Assembly (NCBI GenBank): GCA_900380265.1
Contig: LR025083.1
Coordinates: 992,001-1,056,000, forward strand
Direction: 5' to 3'
Length of the DNA: 64,000 bases
Source of the DNA: Serratia symbiotica
GTDB lineage: Bacteria; Pseudomonadota; Gammaproteobacteria; Enterobacterales; Enterobacteriaceae
Program-made: the position numbers and the translations under genes
The notes under the pieces: model-generated
Seen by the model: only the letters and a program-made list of their open reading frames with translations
Databases searched by the model: none
What the model was told of the DNA's origin: nothing
Shown: in pieces, positions 36,774-47,072 of the stretch
Layout of the letters: each line of letters begins with the position of its first letter
Position numbering within the stretch: position 1 is the stretch's first letter

Positions 36774-39700
36774 TTACATTAGCTCACTTTGGTCCATAAT
36801 CGGCTTCGGTTTTGCGGCCGGCGACATGGCCTGATTCACTGCCGCATGTCCGCCTGCGACGTCATTTCCATTCAACATTAAGGAAGGGTTCTGCCAGGTG
36901 TAGTGCTTGTGTTCTGGTGATACATAATCCAGCGCAGGCGCTTGAGCTATCATTACATTAGCAATATCTTTGCACGGTGTATTTTGCATGATTATTACCG
37001 GAGACTGTTGTTGTAGTCCCGAAATTAGTTTGGTAGTAACCGACACCGTTCTTTTTTGCATTGGTCCTTCTACTACTGTGAGAGCGGTTCCGCTAGTTAT
37101 CATTAACTCAGACTTTTGAGCTTCTGCAGCTTCTGATATAGGGTGTACTAACTTAGGCGACGCTACGGCAATAGGAGTTGATTGGGTTATAGATGCGGCT
37201 ACACGCTCCGAGATTATAGTGTTACACCTGATGAGTTTCGGTTCAAGGACGTCATCAAACACTGATGACGTAACGTCTTCTGACGTTATTAGTGTATTAC
37301 CTTGTATAGTTTGGTTGGCATTGGATTGCACTTCAGGTTTTTTCGACCTTACCCTCTGAGCAACCGTGTAGTCAACCCAAACTTTCCCTGACGCTAACTC
37401 TGGTGAAGCGAAAGCTCCAGCCAATGACATAGGCGATTGTAATGGGTAACGTTCATCACGGTAACGTCGCCGCCGTTGACCGCTTACGCGTAAGTGGCGT
37501 GGTGAGCGCCGTGAACGGCGCGGCATACTATTGTCGTTATTGGTAAGCTTATCGCTTTGGGAATCATACGTCATTGGATTAGCCATTGTTTTCGGTAGCA
37601 GTTGAATAATATCTTGTATATTAGGCTGCTGAGCCTCTTCAATTTTATCAACAAATGCTTTTTGAGATAGCCGCTCTTCCGCCGCCCGTTCCAATTCTTC
37701 TTGTGCGAACGGTAGGCGGCTGTCCTGCGTCAGGACGTGGGGTTGGCGGTGCTGTATGTTGTGTGTTTGCCATTTATTTTCCGGTGTTTCAGCGTTATTG
37801 ATAGTAGTGCGTTCCTGTGCTTTGACGTTCTGTTGCATCTGACGATTCTCTTCTTGGCGTCGCCGCTGGCGCTCTGCTCGTTGTTCACGCTGTTGCCCAT
37901 TTCGCTCAGCCTTGGTCACTTCATCAAATGCAATATCTCCTATACAGGATCCGGTTTTAGTCTGATTTCTTCGCGACACTGTGCCAGACTCGCATATCTC
38001 GCGATTTCCACGTTCATCTCGGTCTTCAAGGTGCTCTTTTTCACTAGAACTTTGGTGTATCCGCCGTGGTGGGCAACAAGTTTCAACGTAGCTTTCTGTC
38101 TGTGGTGCTGCAGCTAGTGTTGTTTCGACAGGAACAGAACGCTCTTCAGAGAGCACTAACGCCTTCAGTCCAGCGAAGAGGCGGTGCAAGAAACGTGGCT
38201 TGGTTAGAACGATTGCACCTGCTGATTGGGTGATGTTGGTTTCTTCGGCAGGCAATGGGCTGTGAGTGAGCAAGGGGAAGGTTGCAAGCGCTGGCTGTTC
38301 TGGGCGTTTGCGATCAGCCGATGGATCTTCCAGTAATTGCATCCTTTCTTCTGCATGCAGTTTCGGCAGTAGGTAGCTGAGAGTCGGGGTTTCTTCACCT
38401 TTTCGCACGCGTAATACTAAGTAATCTGGTGTCTGCATTTGATCATTGGGCACGATAATTGCTTTTACGCCGGCTTGACATTTTTCGATTGCGATGACTG
38501 AATCCCGCTTTTCATTAAGCAGGTAAGAGGCAACTTGAATTGGGACGATGGCGTGAACTTCTTTGGTGTTTGCTTTCAGTGCCTCTTCTTCAATTAAACG
38601 CAGGATGGAAAGCGCTAGGGATTCATTATCACGGACAGCGCCGGTCCCGTTACAGCGCGGGCAGACGTGATGGCTGGATTCGCCCAACGAGGGGCTGAGC
38701 CGCTGACGCGACATTTCAAGCAGTCCAAACCGGGAAATGCGCCCAATCTGTATGCGAGCGCGGTCTTGTCGTACTGCGTCCCGCAAGCGAGTTTCAACTT
38801 CACGCTGGTTGCGTGGGGGGGTCATGTCAATAAAGTCAATAACGATCAGTCCACCGAGGTCCCGCAACCTCAACTGGCGAGCAATTTCGTCTGCCGCTTC
38901 TAAGTTTATGTTAAACGCGGTTTCTTCGATGTCGCCTCCACGGGTAGCACGTGCAGAGTTTATGTCGATAGCAGTCAGTGCTTCACTGCTGTCGATAACA
39001 ATCGAGCCTCCAGAGGGTAAGCGCACCTCACGTTGGAAAGCTGATTCAATTTGAGATTCAATCTGGTAGTGACTAAATAGAGGGGTGTCACCTATATACA
39101 ATTTTATTTTGCTGCTAAAATCTGGGCGACCCAGTGCTGACATGTGTGCTTTTGCCAGGTTGAGGATTTGCGGATTGTCTATTAATATTTCGCCGATGTC
39201 TGGCCGTAGGTAATCGCGGAATGCTCGGACGATTACGTTGCTTTCCTGATGGATTAAAAACGGCGCCGAGCGGCCTTCCGCAGCTTTTTTTATAGCTTCC
39301 CAATGCTTCAAGCGGAAGGAGAGATCCCATTGCAGTGCATCCACAGATTTACCAACACCGGCAGTGCGAACAATCAATCCCATTCCATCAGGCAGTTGTA
39401 ATGAGGCAAGCGCCTCTTTTAGCTCGGCACGGTCGTCACCCTCAATACGACGGGAAATACCACCTGCGCGGGGGTTGTTAGGCATTAGCACGAGGTAACT
39501 TCCTGCCAAGCTAATGAAGGTGGTTAAGGCTGCCCCTTTGTTACCACGTTCTTCTTTGTCTATTTGCACGATAACTTCTTGGCCTTCGCTCAATGCATCT
39601 TTGATGTTTGGACGCCCATGGGAAGAATAGTCACTAGGGAAGTATTCCCGGGCAATTTCTTTAAGCGGGAGAAAACCATGACGTTCAGCAGCGTAATTCA

Positions 39701-39872
39701 CGAACGCTGCTTCAAGGCTTGGTTCAATTCGGGTAATTTTCCCTTTGTAAATATTTGCTTTTTTCTGTTCATATCCTGGGCTCTCGATATCTAAGTCATA
39801 AAGACGTTGCCCATCTACGAGAGCAACACGCAACTCTTCCTGCTGAGTTGCGTTAATCAACATTCTTTTCAT
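36774..39872 (-). CDS. rne: Ribonuclease E
   Basis: RNase E is the essential endoribonuclease and degradosome scaffold of mRNA decay and rRNA/tRNA processing. The protein has 1032 residues (E. coli 1061). The catalytic half has an S1 domain (about 35-120), the metal-binding aspartates in TAIDINS and IVIDFIDM, and the zinc-link CPRC ([10 protein letters not shown]). A membrane-targeting amphipathic segment resembling segment A ([12 protein letters not shown]) follows. The long low-complexity tail keeps arginine-rich RNA-binding stretches, [14 protein letters not shown], and a C-terminal end ([13 protein letters not shown]) matching the PNPase-docking end of E. coli RNase E. The full scaffold thus seems kept. 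It is divergent from rluC across about 500 bases, as in E. coli, where a long leader mediates autoregulation. Confidence 0.97.
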   Translation of the reverse strand: MKRMLINATQQEELRVALVDGQRLYDLDIESPGYEQKKANIYKGKITRIEPSLEAAFVNYAAERHGFLPLKEIAREYFPSDYSSHGRPNIKDALSEGQEVIVQIDKEERGNKGAALTTFISLAGSYLVLMPNNPRAGGISRRIEGDDRAELKEALASLQLPDGMGLIVRTAGVGKSVDALQWDLSFRLKHWEAIKKAAEGRSAPFLIHQESNVIVRAFRDYLRPDIGEILIDNPQILNLAKAHMSALGRPDFSSKIKLYIGDTPLFSHYQIESQIESAFQREVRLPSGGSIVIDSSEALTAIDINSARATRGGDIEETAFNINLEAADEIARQLRLRDLGGLIVIDFIDMTPPRNQREVETRLRDAVRQDRARIQIGRISRFGLLEMSRQRLSPSLGESSHHVCPRCNGTGAVRDNESLALSILRLIEEEALKANTKEVHAIVPIQVASYLLNEKRDSVIAIEKCQAGVKAIIVPNDQMQTPDYLVLRVRKGEETPTLSYLLPKLHAEERMQLLEDPSADRKRPEQPALATFPLLTHSPLPAEETNITQSAGAIVLTKPRFLHRLFAGLKALVLSEERSVPVETTLAAAPQTESYVETCCPPRRIHQSSSEKEHLEDRDERGNREICESGTVSRRNQTKTGSCIGDIAFDEVTKAERNGQQREQRAERQRRRQEENRQMQQNVKAQERTTINNAETPENKWQTHNIQHRQPHVLTQDSRLPFAQEELERAAEERLSQKAFVDKIEEAQQPNIQDIIQLLPKTMANPMTYDSQSDKLTNNDNSMPRRSRRSPRHLRVSGQRRRRYRDERYPLQSPMSLAGAFASPELASGKVWVDYTVAQRVRSKKPEVQSNANQTIQGNTLITSEDVTSSVFDDVLEPKLIRCNTIISERVAASITQSTPIAVASPKLVHPISEAAEAQKSELMITSGTALTVVEGPMQKRTVSVTTKLISGLQQQSPVIIMQNTPCKDIANVMIAQAPALDYVSPEHKHYTWQNPSLMLNGNDVAGGHAAVNQAMSPAAKPKPIMDQSELM

Positions 39873-40388
39873 TTTAACTTACTCGTTATTTTGCATTATC
39901 GACAAAGCTGCGGGGAAAATAACCACATGGCCGAATTAGAACCGAAAGCCTAGATTTCTTGAAAGGCCCTCCCCCTTACACTTGCCGCTTGCATAAGGGA
40001 GCATAATTCCGGTAAGCCTATATTTCTTATTTGTAATGCCGATAGGCTGATTTAATTTGTCGCGAAGGTACACCCGCAGCCAGTTAATTGTGTGATTTTC
40101 GCATTACGTCTTACGCCATTGCTGCATTTTGCGTGATCAGGAGAATCTATAATTCTACTTTCCTGTAGCCAGAATCAACGCGGAAAGAAAACACATTATT
40201 TCATTTCTGATGCTGTTATAGCAAGATGACTTTTCCAATGTCGGGGGAAATCGAAAGGATTCAAATCCTCCTACTGCTTTACTTATTTATTTTGATTTGT
40301 TACGTAGGGTTGATTTGCTTTCTGAGATGGAGTTAAGAATAGAAAAAGATGTAGCGCTATTAATGATTTTTGTTTAGAATTCCTTACC
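39873..40388. promoter_or_regulatory. Divergent rne/rluC control region
   Basis: This 516-base spacer must carry the promoters of rne (leftward) and rluC (rightward). In E. coli rne has a 361-base leader that folds into hairpins used for autoregulation, and the spacing here would allow a similar leader. A 6-bp stem with a structured loop (39,973-39,978 with 39,994-39,999) lies about 100-127 bases before the rne start and could be part of it. The assignment is by analogy; I could not fix promoter boxes. Confidence 0.4.
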
Positions 40389-41336
40389 ATGAAGATAAAT
40401 CATGGTATAGTACAAACAATCACGATTTTTGGCGATCACTCTGGGCAGAGGATCGACAATTTTTTGCTTGCCCGCCTAAAAGGCGTTCCGAAAAGCATGA
40501 TTTACCGCATCGTGCGCAAAGGTGCGGTACGTGTCAATAAAAAGCGTATCAAGCCCGAGTACAAGTTAACTGCTGGCGATTTAGTACGTGTACCGCCGGT
40601 ACGCATAGCCGAGCGGAAAATAATATCGGCATCCACCCAATTAAATAAAGTGGCTGCACTAGCCAACTGTATTTTGCATGAAGACGAGCACCTTCTAATC
40701 CTGAACAAGCCTTCTGGTACGGCGGCACATGGTGGTAGCGGTTTAAATTTTGGTGTGATTGAAGGGTTGCGCTTGCTGCGGCCAGATGCCCGTTTCCTGG
40801 AACTAGTACACCGTTTAGATCGTGATACCTCCGGAGCTTTGCTGGTGGCCAAAAAACGCTCAGTGCTGAGGTCCCTGCATGAGCAACTACGTATGAAAAG
40901 AATGCAAAAATACTACCTGGCGCTGGTGCGAGGTAAATGGAAATCCGACTGTAAGGCGGTGAAAGCACCATTGCTAACAAATATTTTGCACAGAGGTGAA
41001 CGTATTGTACGTGTTAGCAGTGAAGGCAAGTTATCAGAAACTCGCTTTACTGTGGAAGCAGGTTACGAGTTTGCCACATTAATTAAAGCTAGTCCGATTA
41101 CTGGACGCACCCATCAAATCCGCGTGCATGCGTTGCATGTGGGGCATCCCATTGCTTTTGATGATCGCTATGGCGATCGAGAGTTTGATCGGCGCCTGCT
41201 GAGCAGCGGCCTTACTCGCTTGTTCCTGCATGCGTTAGAGTTGCACTTTGATCACCCCACCACTGGTAAACCGGTTCGAATTAAAGCACCTATGGATGGG
41301 GAGCTGTGCGAATGCTTGCAGAGGTTGCGCCACTAG
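40389..41336 (+). CDS. rluC: 23S rRNA pseudouridine synthase RluC
   Basis: RluC makes pseudouridine at positions 955, 2504 and 2580 of 23S rRNA (E. coli numbering). The 315-residue protein has an N-terminal S4 RNA-binding domain (GQRIDNFLLARLKGVPKSMIYR, VRVNKKRIKPEY) and an RluA-family catalytic domain. The HRLDRDTSGALLV motif carries the catalytic aspartate, and SPITGRTHQIRVHA and PIAFDDRYGD are also present. Length and order match E. coli. The first in-frame ATG is used; the ribosome site is weak. The C-terminal end keeps PMDGELCECLQRLR. The next gene, maf, is a pseudogene. Confidence 0.96.
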   Translation: MKINHGIVQTITIFGDHSGQRIDNFLLARLKGVPKSMIYRIVRKGAVRVNKKRIKPEYKLTAGDLVRVPPVRIAERKIISASTQLNKVAALANCILHEDEHLLILNKPSGTAAHGGSGLNFGVIEGLRLLRPDARFLELVHRLDRDTSGALLVAKKRSVLRSLHEQLRMKRMQKYYLALVRGKWKSDCKAVKAPLLTNILHRGERIVRVSSEGKLSETRFTVEAGYEFATLIKASPITGRTHQIRVHALHVGHPIAFDDRYGDREFDRRLLSSGLTRLFLHALELHFDHPTTGKPVRIKAPMDGELCECLQRLRH

Positions 41337-41344
41337 ATACTCAA

Positions 41345-41985
41345 ATAAGCCGGTCAGATTAGCCCGTGTGAGTCCCTCACCTGTGACGCATACCGAGCAA
41401 AGGTAAAGTGAGCGGCGCATTATGATCGCGGGTTTCTAGTCTATCAAGCAGGATAATACCTAACTCTTTTCTTGTAAATCTATCGCTGACACTGATTTGC
41501 GGTTCCCAGATTAGTGAGACCCCAAGCCCTAGCTATAGTAAGTATTAGGGAATAAACCTAATAGGGTTCGCAGAGTACCTGAAATGTCTGTCCTTCAGCT
41601 CGTAGAGGGCTAGACTGGTAGTGCTTTTGGCTCAGGTCTAATTAAATGGGAGCATGCGTTTTAGCGCTGGATAGCTTGTCACTAATTTTCTGTCAATGAC
41701 GAATGCTTGAACCGTACCATTAAACTCAGGTTGATGGATAGGCGCTGGCCAGTACCGGACTTTTGCTCTACCTACGATAAGAACTACCATTAGCGCTTGT
41801 CGGTATCATCAACGCTGGCGCTTATTCACTTTTATTACTGCAATTTCTCGGCTAGGTGCAGTTTTCTAACAATATCCCGATAAGTTCACCTAGAAGCGAG
41901 AAGTGCTGTAACCATGATTTGTTACTAACCACATTTTGAACTAAGCTCTATTCCATAATGTATGGGAATTTTATTTGCTATTCCA
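41345..41985 (-). pseudogene. yceF: maf/yceF relic (nucleotide pyrophosphatase)
   Basis: YceF is a Maf-type pyrophosphatase acting on non-canonical (methylated) nucleotides. On the minus strand a frame near 41,395-41,500 reads FTRKELGIILLDRLETRDHN...LPLLGM, following [20 protein letters not shown]...LPLIAL. Near 41,790 VVLIVGRAKV matches HLIIGSDQV, but the catalytic aspartate is lost. Stops and indels interrupt the rest. Its orientation between rluC and yceD is that of E. coli. The right limit is projected from the intact length. Confidence 0.68.
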
Positions 41986-42164
41986 ATCTAGCAGTACACA
42001 CTCATCTAGGGTGTGCATATAGCAGCTAGCTTTTGCGATTTCTTTATTTAAATTATCTTAAACAATGGCAAGCTTGCTGGGTAAGTCGCCTTAATCACGA
42101 CATTTTGAAATGTTAGGCATGGCAATAGTGAATATTTCTATAAAGATGATGTTTTCAACCTTTT

Positions 42165-42729
42165 TCTTTGACTCTACCTGGCTACGACGTTAGTATGCGC
42201 GCCTATACAGAGAATATATTAATCCGTAACGATAAAGGCAAAATTCACTTTTAAAATCAGTGAGGCTGCTATGGATAGATTCTACCCTTCCGAGAATTTA
42301 TGTGTGGTACTGAGTCTGTGGCAAGTGTATAGGGTAAAGTCGAGGGACTGCTGTGGTGTGATCTCATTCACCAGCCCTGCTCAGATAATCAAAGTCTACG
42401 CAAGCATACAAGTAATCCTAATGCGCTAGCTCGTCGGTATTGAATGTATGAAAAATGTTTACAGAACATATTATTTTAGTTAGGTCATTAACTATGACCA
42501 GGTCAATCTATGTCTGAAAAGTGATTCGTCCATAAAGACGAATTTAGTGAATTGAAGTGACTCTGTTCTTAATGAGTGAAGATGCAATTATTTTAACCAC
42601 ATGTGGTACCGGCACATGAATCTAAAAACTGTGCAGTATGCGAAGATGAGATGAATACTGTAAGCTGCTTACTAAACGGAAAATTCAAATCCGGTTCCCG
42701 TACTAGCTAGCTTAAACCGTAACTAATCA
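42165..42729 (+). pseudogene. yceD: yceD relic (DUF177, 23S rRNA accumulation protein)
   Basis: YceD is a small zinc-motif protein co-transcribed with rpmF. Here it is broken into frames. ARLYREYINP near 42,200 matches RLDYQGIYTPD. KSRDCCGVISFT near 42,340 matches LECQRCGKPFTH. VVPAHESKNCAVCEDEMN at 42,603-42,656 matches [29 protein letters not shown]-stop at 42,689-42,727 matches the NPFAVLASLKRK ending. Stops and shifts separate these pieces. The preserved end lies 13 bases before rpmF. Confidence 0.7.
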
Positions 42730-42742
42730 AGGAGTAAGTTCT

Positions 42743-42910
42743 ATGGCTGTGCAACAGAATAAACCAACACGCTCTAAACGGGGTATGCGCCGTTCACATG
42801 ATGCACTAACTATCGGCACGCTGTCTGTTGATGCAAATTCTGGTGAGACTCATCTCCGTCACCACGTCACTGTCGATGGGTTTTATCGTGGGCGAAAGGT
42901 TATCAGCTAA
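42743..42910 (+). CDS. rpmF: 50S ribosomal protein L32
   Basis: L32 is a small protein of the large ribosomal subunit. The 55-residue product begins [20 protein letters not shown] and ends with [10 protein letters not shown]. It follows the E. coli protein (57 residues) closely but is two residues shorter. The ribosome site GGAG lies 8 bases before the ATG. It is intact between two pseudogenes (yceD and plsX). In E. coli it belongs to the yceD-rpmF-plsX-fab operon, so its transcripts here presumably run through both relics. A weak 7-bp stem (42,915-42,932) follows the stop. Confidence 0.95.
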   Translation: MAVQQNKPTRSKRGMRRSHDALTIGTLSVDANSGETHLRHHVTVDGFYRGRKVIS

Positions 42911-42939
42911 GCCAAGGTAGCAGTACCTTGACTTAGCTA

Positions 42940-43948
42940 AGAGGGTGTTAGATAAAATTGATGAGGATTTCGATCCTCGTGTTACAGCACCTGACCACTA
43001 CCAGTTTTAGTCTGTAATTTACAGTGTCATTTTCTATTTTTCGGTCATCACGAGAGAACTCTCCCCTTATTGTCCACGGCTGATCTTGCTTTTCTTGGCG
43101 ATTGCAAGTCATACCCGCTAAATCAGTTATTTCTGCTAATGCCAAACCGCTACAAGCGATATTGGATAGCAAGTATAGATTAATACATATGCTAGTAGGG
43201 TTGATTAATGACGGAAAAGTGAATGGCTGTGGTAGAACAGACTATACAAGAGAGCCAATGATGCTTGCGGAATTCTTAACCAAAAGTTGGTAGGCTTAAG
43301 AGTTAAATTTTAATGGTAATGGTGCCTACCGGCTTTGCAGAAACTGTGGTGCTGGATTAAGTGGCCAATATCGCATGAGATAGAACACTGCTAGTGCACG
43401 TCACGACTAGAGACCGATGCCGGGAAAGTCGTTGATGGTACGAACTCATGTTAATTTGCGCAATATCAATGAAGAAGAAACTCAATGCCTGGATCATATC
43501 GGTGTTACCGATGTCTGATTTACGAATGCTCCGACCATTAACTATATTGCTTATCTTAACCGGAAGGATCTATATATCAATAAAACCGATCTAATGCTCG
43601 GTGATCGGCTTGGTGTCACGGCACTCTGAAACTCATGGGAGTGAGTAGTAAGAGTGTTCGTATCATCATTCTTGAAATTATCCAAACACGGTAGCGAGTA
43701 AGCGTGATGGTGAACATTGTCAAACCGTTTGTTGCAAGTATGGGTGGTCAAGCGGTTCGCCCATCTGCACTCTAACCAGTATAATAGCGAGTATCTATTA
43801 GAATTGTGCATCACCGTAAAAAAGTCACGACTCTGCGAACCTTCACGCGTTTGCATCCGCAATCAAACAGCATTTGCAGGCGTTACAACGGAAATTCCCT
43901 GAAAAGATTGCTCCGAGCCTTCAAGCTGAATTACCTAAGAGTAAGTGA
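42940..43948 (+). pseudogene. plsX: plsX relic (phosphate acyltransferase)
   Basis: PlsX makes acyl-phosphate from acyl-ACP for phospholipid synthesis. The relic keeps nearly full length but changes frame repeatedly. LDKIDEDFDPRVTAP matches LDVMGGDFGPSVTVP. QVIPAKSVISANAKPLQAI (43,105 onward) matches QIIPAQSVIASDARPSQAI. NINEEE matches NIGEEE. PTINYIAYLNRKDLYINKTD near 43,535 matches [37 protein letters not shown] near 43,750 matches [37 protein letters not shown] runs to a stop at 43,948. Several stops lie between the anchors. It is flanked by intact rpmF and fabH. Confidence 0.85.
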
Positions 43949-43954
43949 TCGTAC

Positions 43955-44908
43955 ATGTATACAAAGATTCTAAGTACGGGGAGTTATTTGCCCGTAAAAG
44001 TGCGCACCAATGCTGATCTAGAAAAAATGGTGGATACCTCTGACGAGTGGATCGTCAAACGTACCGGTATTCGTGAGCGACGTATCGCCGACTCTGGTGA
44101 AACCGTCGTGACAATGGGTTGCCAAGCGGCTGAAGAAGTGTTGAAAATGTCGGATGTAGCGAAAGATGATATCGGACTGATCGTGGTGGCGACGACCACC
44201 TCAACCTACGCATTTCCTAGTGCCGCTTGCCTGATACAGAAAATGCTAGGCATTAAGGCGTGTGCCGCGTTCGATCTGGCAGCAGCTTGTGCGGGCTTTA
44301 CCTATGCGCTCAGCGTGGCCGATCATTACGTGAAAAATGGCGAGGTAAAGAACGCGCTGGTGATTGGCGCAGATGTTCTGTCACAGACGTTAAACCCTGA
44401 AGATCGTGGCACTCTTATCCTGTTCGGCGATGGTGCTGGTGCAGTGCTACTAGGTGCATCTGAAAATCCTGGTATCATTTCAACCCATCTGCATGCTGAC
44501 GGCAGGTATAGCAGCTTTTTAACTTTGCCATTTAAAGATCGTCAGGATCAGAATAAACCGGCCTATGTTACGATGACGGGTAACGAAGTATTTAAGGTTG
44601 CAGTTAATGAACTATCTAAGATAGTTGATGAGACATTACAGGCCAATAACCTTGAGCGTAGTGCACTAGATTGGCTAGTACCACATCAAGCTAACTTACG
44701 AATTATCAATGCAACGGCAAAAAAGCTAGACATAAGTATGGAGAAGGTGGTGGTAACACTAGAACGGCATGGTAACACCAGCGCTGCTTCAGTTCCGATA
44801 GCATTGGATGAGGCAGTGCGCGCCGGACGCATTCAGCGTGGACATTTGTTACTGTTAGAAGCTTTTGGCAGCGGTTTTACTTGGGGATCCGCGTTAGTTA
44901 GGTTCTAA
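43955..44908 (+). CDS. fabH: 3-oxoacyl-ACP synthase III (FabH)
   Basis: FabH starts fatty-acid synthesis by condensing acetyl-CoA with malonyl-ACP. The protein has 317 residues, the same as E. coli. The catalytic triad is intact: the cysteine in [11 protein letters not shown], the histidine in [10 protein letters not shown] and the asparagine in RHGNTSAAS. The thiolase-fold start [13 protein letters not shown] and the end [16 protein letters not shown] are typical. It begins 7 bases after the plsX relic's stop and lies 18 bases before fabD. With plsX dead, expression must come from a promoter upstream or inside the relic. Confidence 0.97.
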   Translation: MYTKILSTGSYLPVKVRTNADLEKMVDTSDEWIVKRTGIRERRIADSGETVVTMGCQAAEEVLKMSDVAKDDIGLIVVATTTSTYAFPSAACLIQKMLGIKACAAFDLAAACAGFTYALSVADHYVKNGEVKNALVIGADVLSQTLNPEDRGTLILFGDGAGAVLLGASENPGIISTHLHADGRYSSFLTLPFKDRQDQNKPAYVTMTGNEVFKVAVNELSKIVDETLQANNLERSALDWLVPHQANLRIINATAKKLDISMEKVVVTLERHGNTSAASVPIALDEAVRAGRIQRGHLLLLEAFGSGFTWGSALVRF

Positions 44909-44926
44909 TTTCACAGGAAATAAAAA

Positions 44927-45859
44927 ATGATTCAATTTGCTTTTGTTTTCCCAGGCCAGGGGTCGCAGAGTCTTGGTATGTTGGCCAAGTTGGCTGAGAG
45001 ATTCCCGATTGTTAGAGAAACCTTTGGCGTAGCCTCGGCGGTTCTGGGATACGATTTGTGGCAATTGACGCAGGAAGGGCCAGTAGAAGTACTAAACAAA
45101 ACCTGGAATACACAACCAGCATTATTGGCCGCCTCGGTGGCGATCTTCCTTATCTGGCGGCAGCAGGGTGGGAAAAGGCCATTGCTGATGGCCGGCCACA
45201 GTTTGGGTGAATACTCGGCTTTAGTTTGCGCTGGCGTGTTGGATTTTAAAGCAGCGATCAGTTTAGTAAAGCGTCGTGCTCAGCTGATGCAGGACGCAGT
45301 GCCAGAAGGGACTGGTGCTATGTATGCTATTATTGGACTGAAGAATGAAACGGTCGCCCAAGCCTGTGTCGCATCTGCTCATGGGCAGATAGTTTCTCCG
45401 GTTAATTTTAACTCGCCAGGTCAGGTTGTGATCGCTGGCCATAAAGAGGCGGTTGAGCGTACAGGGATCGCTTGTAAAGCTGCTGGGGCCAAACGTGTGC
45501 TTCCGCTACTAGTGAGCGTACCATCTCACTGTGCGCTAATGATGCCAGCGGTTAATGATTTAAAGATGGCGCTGCATGATGTTGCCTTTAACATCCCGCA
45601 GGTGCCTGTAGTAAATAATGTTGATGTTCGTATAGAAACTGATCCTGAAGCGATACGTAGCGCACTTCTACAGCACCTATACAGACCAGTACGCTGGAGT
45701 GAGATCGTAGAGTTTATCGCATCACAAGGGGTGACGCTACTACTAGAAGCTGGCCCCGGTAAGGTTTTGAGCGATTTAACTAAACGTATTCTTAATACGC
45801 TGAAAGCAACGGCAGTAAATGACCCAGCCAGTCTGTTAGCGGCGCTTGAGCAATCATAA
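44927..45859 (+). CDS. fabD: Malonyl-CoA:ACP transacylase (FabD)
   Basis: FabD loads malonyl groups onto ACP. The 310-residue protein opens with MIQFAFVFPGQGSQSLGM, has the catalytic serine in GHSLGEYSALV, the active histidine in SVPSHCALM, and the SPGQVVIAGH and LEAGPGKVLS motifs. An AGGAAA ribosome site precedes the ATG. It is part of the fabH-fabD-fabG run, with an 11-base gap to the chosen fabG start. Confidence 0.97.
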   Translation: MIQFAFVFPGQGSQSLGMLAKLAERFPIVRETFGVASAVLGYDLWQLTQEGPVEVLNKTWNTQPALLAASVAIFLIWRQQGGKRPLLMAGHSLGEYSALVCAGVLDFKAAISLVKRRAQLMQDAVPEGTGAMYAIIGLKNETVAQACVASAHGQIVSPVNFNSPGQVVIAGHKEAVERTGIACKAAGAKRVLPLLVSVPSHCALMMPAVNDLKMALHDVAFNIPQVPVVNNVDVRIETDPEAIRSALLQHLYRPVRWSEIVEFIASQGVTLLLEAGPGKVLSDLTKRILNTLKATAVNDPASLLAALEQS

Positions 45860-45870
45860 AAAGGGAAATG

Positions 45871-46596
45871 ATGGATTTTAAAGGTAAAGTTGTTTTGGTT
45901 ACTGGTGCAAGCCGTGGTATTGGCCGGGCTATTGCAGAATCGTTTGTGGCAGGGGGAGCCACAGTGATCGGTACAGCGACCACTACAAGCGGTGCCGAGG
46001 CTATTAGCAGTTATTTAGGAGCAAACGGCAAGGGCTTAATGTTAAACGTTGCTGATAGGCTATCTATTGATACTGCCTTGGCTGCTATTTATTGTGAGTT
46101 CAGCGCAATCGATATTTTAGTAAATAATGCTGGTATTACCCGGGATAGTTTATTGATTCGAATGAGGATCGATGAATGGCAGGATATTATAAATACTAAT
46201 CTCACCTCAGTGTTTCTCCTATCAAAAGCGGTAATGAAAGCTATGATGAGAAAGCGGTTTGGCCGTATTATTACCATCGGCTCCATTGTTGGCACTATGG
46301 GAAATGCGGGGCAAGCTAATTACGCAGCGGCAAAAGCTGGTGTGATTGGATTTAGCAAGTCTTTAGCGCGTGAAGTTGCATCACGCGGTATTACCGTTAA
46401 CGTCGTGGCCCCTGGCTTTGTTGAGACGGACATGACCCGTTCGTTGACAGATTATCAACGGGAAGGAATTTTGTCATCAGTGCCAGCTAATCGGCTCGGT
46501 GATGCACAAGAGATTGCCAGCGCTGTTGTATTTCTAGCTTCTAATCAGGCTAGCTACATCACTGGGGAAACGCTACATGTCAATGGCGGCATGTAG
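45871..46596 (+). CDS. fabG: 3-oxoacyl-ACP reductase (FabG)
   Basis: FabG is the NADPH-dependent ketoacyl-ACP reductase, a short-chain dehydrogenase. Visible motifs are the cofactor loop GASRGIG, NNAGITRD, the catalytic serine in ITIGSIVGTMG, and YAAAKAG with the tyrosine and lysine. Two ATGs are in tandem (45,868 and 45,871). The second is chosen because it aligns with MNFEGK of E. coli and gives better spacing from the GGGA site. The product has 241 residues. The end ITGETLHVNGGM is typical of the family. Confidence 0.96.
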   Translation: MDFKGKVVLVTGASRGIGRAIAESFVAGGATVIGTATTTSGAEAISSYLGANGKGLMLNVADRLSIDTALAAIYCEFSAIDILVNNAGITRDSLLIRMRIDEWQDIINTNLTSVFLLSKAVMKAMMRKRFGRIITIGSIVGTMGNAGQANYAAAKAGVIGFSKSLAREVASRGITVNVVAPGFVETDMTRSLTDYQREGILSSVPANRLGDAQEIASAVVFLASNQASYITGETLHVNGGM

Positions 46597-46757
46597 ATAA
46601 TTAAAAATACGGAACTCATTTGCATTATTTGGAATTATCACCTCAAAATAGCGTAAATTAGCTGGCTATTCAGCGGGAATTAGGTTGCATCTTTTACAAT
46701 ATTTTATACACTACGACAACCATCGCGAAAGCGAGTTTTGATAGGATATTGAAGAGC

Positions 46758-46997
46758 ATGAGTACTATCGAAGAACGCGTTAAGAAAATCATTGTTGAGC
46801 AATTGGGTGTTAAACAGGAAGAAGTGTTAAACAACGCTTCTTTCGTTGAAGATCTAGGCGCTGATTCTCTTGATACCGTTGAGTTGGTCATGGCACTGGA
46901 AGAAGAATTTGACACTGAGATTCCAGATGAAGAAGCTGAGAGGATTACTACTGTTCAAGCAGCTATTGATTTTATCAACAACTCTTGCCGCCAGTAA
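46758..46997 (+). CDS. acpP: Acyl carrier protein
   Basis: AcpP carries growing acyl chains on a phosphopantetheine arm. The 79-residue acidic helical protein starts [10 protein letters not shown] and holds the modification site serine in [13 protein letters not shown]. Only the last few residues (NNSCRQ) differ clearly from E. coli. The ATG at 46,758 is chosen over an upstream TTG (46,749) by protein alignment. It lies 161 bases after fabG, leaving room for its own promoter; a TTGCAT box with TACAAT or TATACA nearby (46,685-46,710) is only suggestive. A terminator-like hairpin follows. Confidence 0.97.
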   Translation: MSTIEERVKKIIVEQLGVKQEEVLNNASFVEDLGADSLDTVELVMALEEEFDTEIPDEEAERITTVQAAIDFINNSCRQ

Positions 46998-47009
46998 GAG
47001 GCATCTCTA

Positions 47010-47034
47010 GGCGGTCAAATGGCCGCCCAATTTT
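47010..47034 (+). terminator. acpP intrinsic terminator
   Basis: A GC-rich 7-bp stem (47,010-47,016 with 47,021-47,027, one G-U pair) encloses a 4-base loop and is followed by CAATTTT. It begins 13 bases after the acpP stop, so it is the likely transcript end, and partial read-through would once have served fabF. Confidence 0.6.
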
Positions 47035-47072
47035 CCCTGTCCTGCAGTATAATATCCCTTACGTGGAGTGGC

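Noticed and set aside
37737-39054. Several long plus-strand frames (for example 126 and 105 codons)
   Set aside because: They are antisense shadows of rne, which is fully intact on the minus strand.
40250-40275. T-arm-like sequence with GATTCAAATCC between rne and rluC
   Set aside because: No acceptor, D or anticodon arms can be folded around it, so it is not a tRNA gene.
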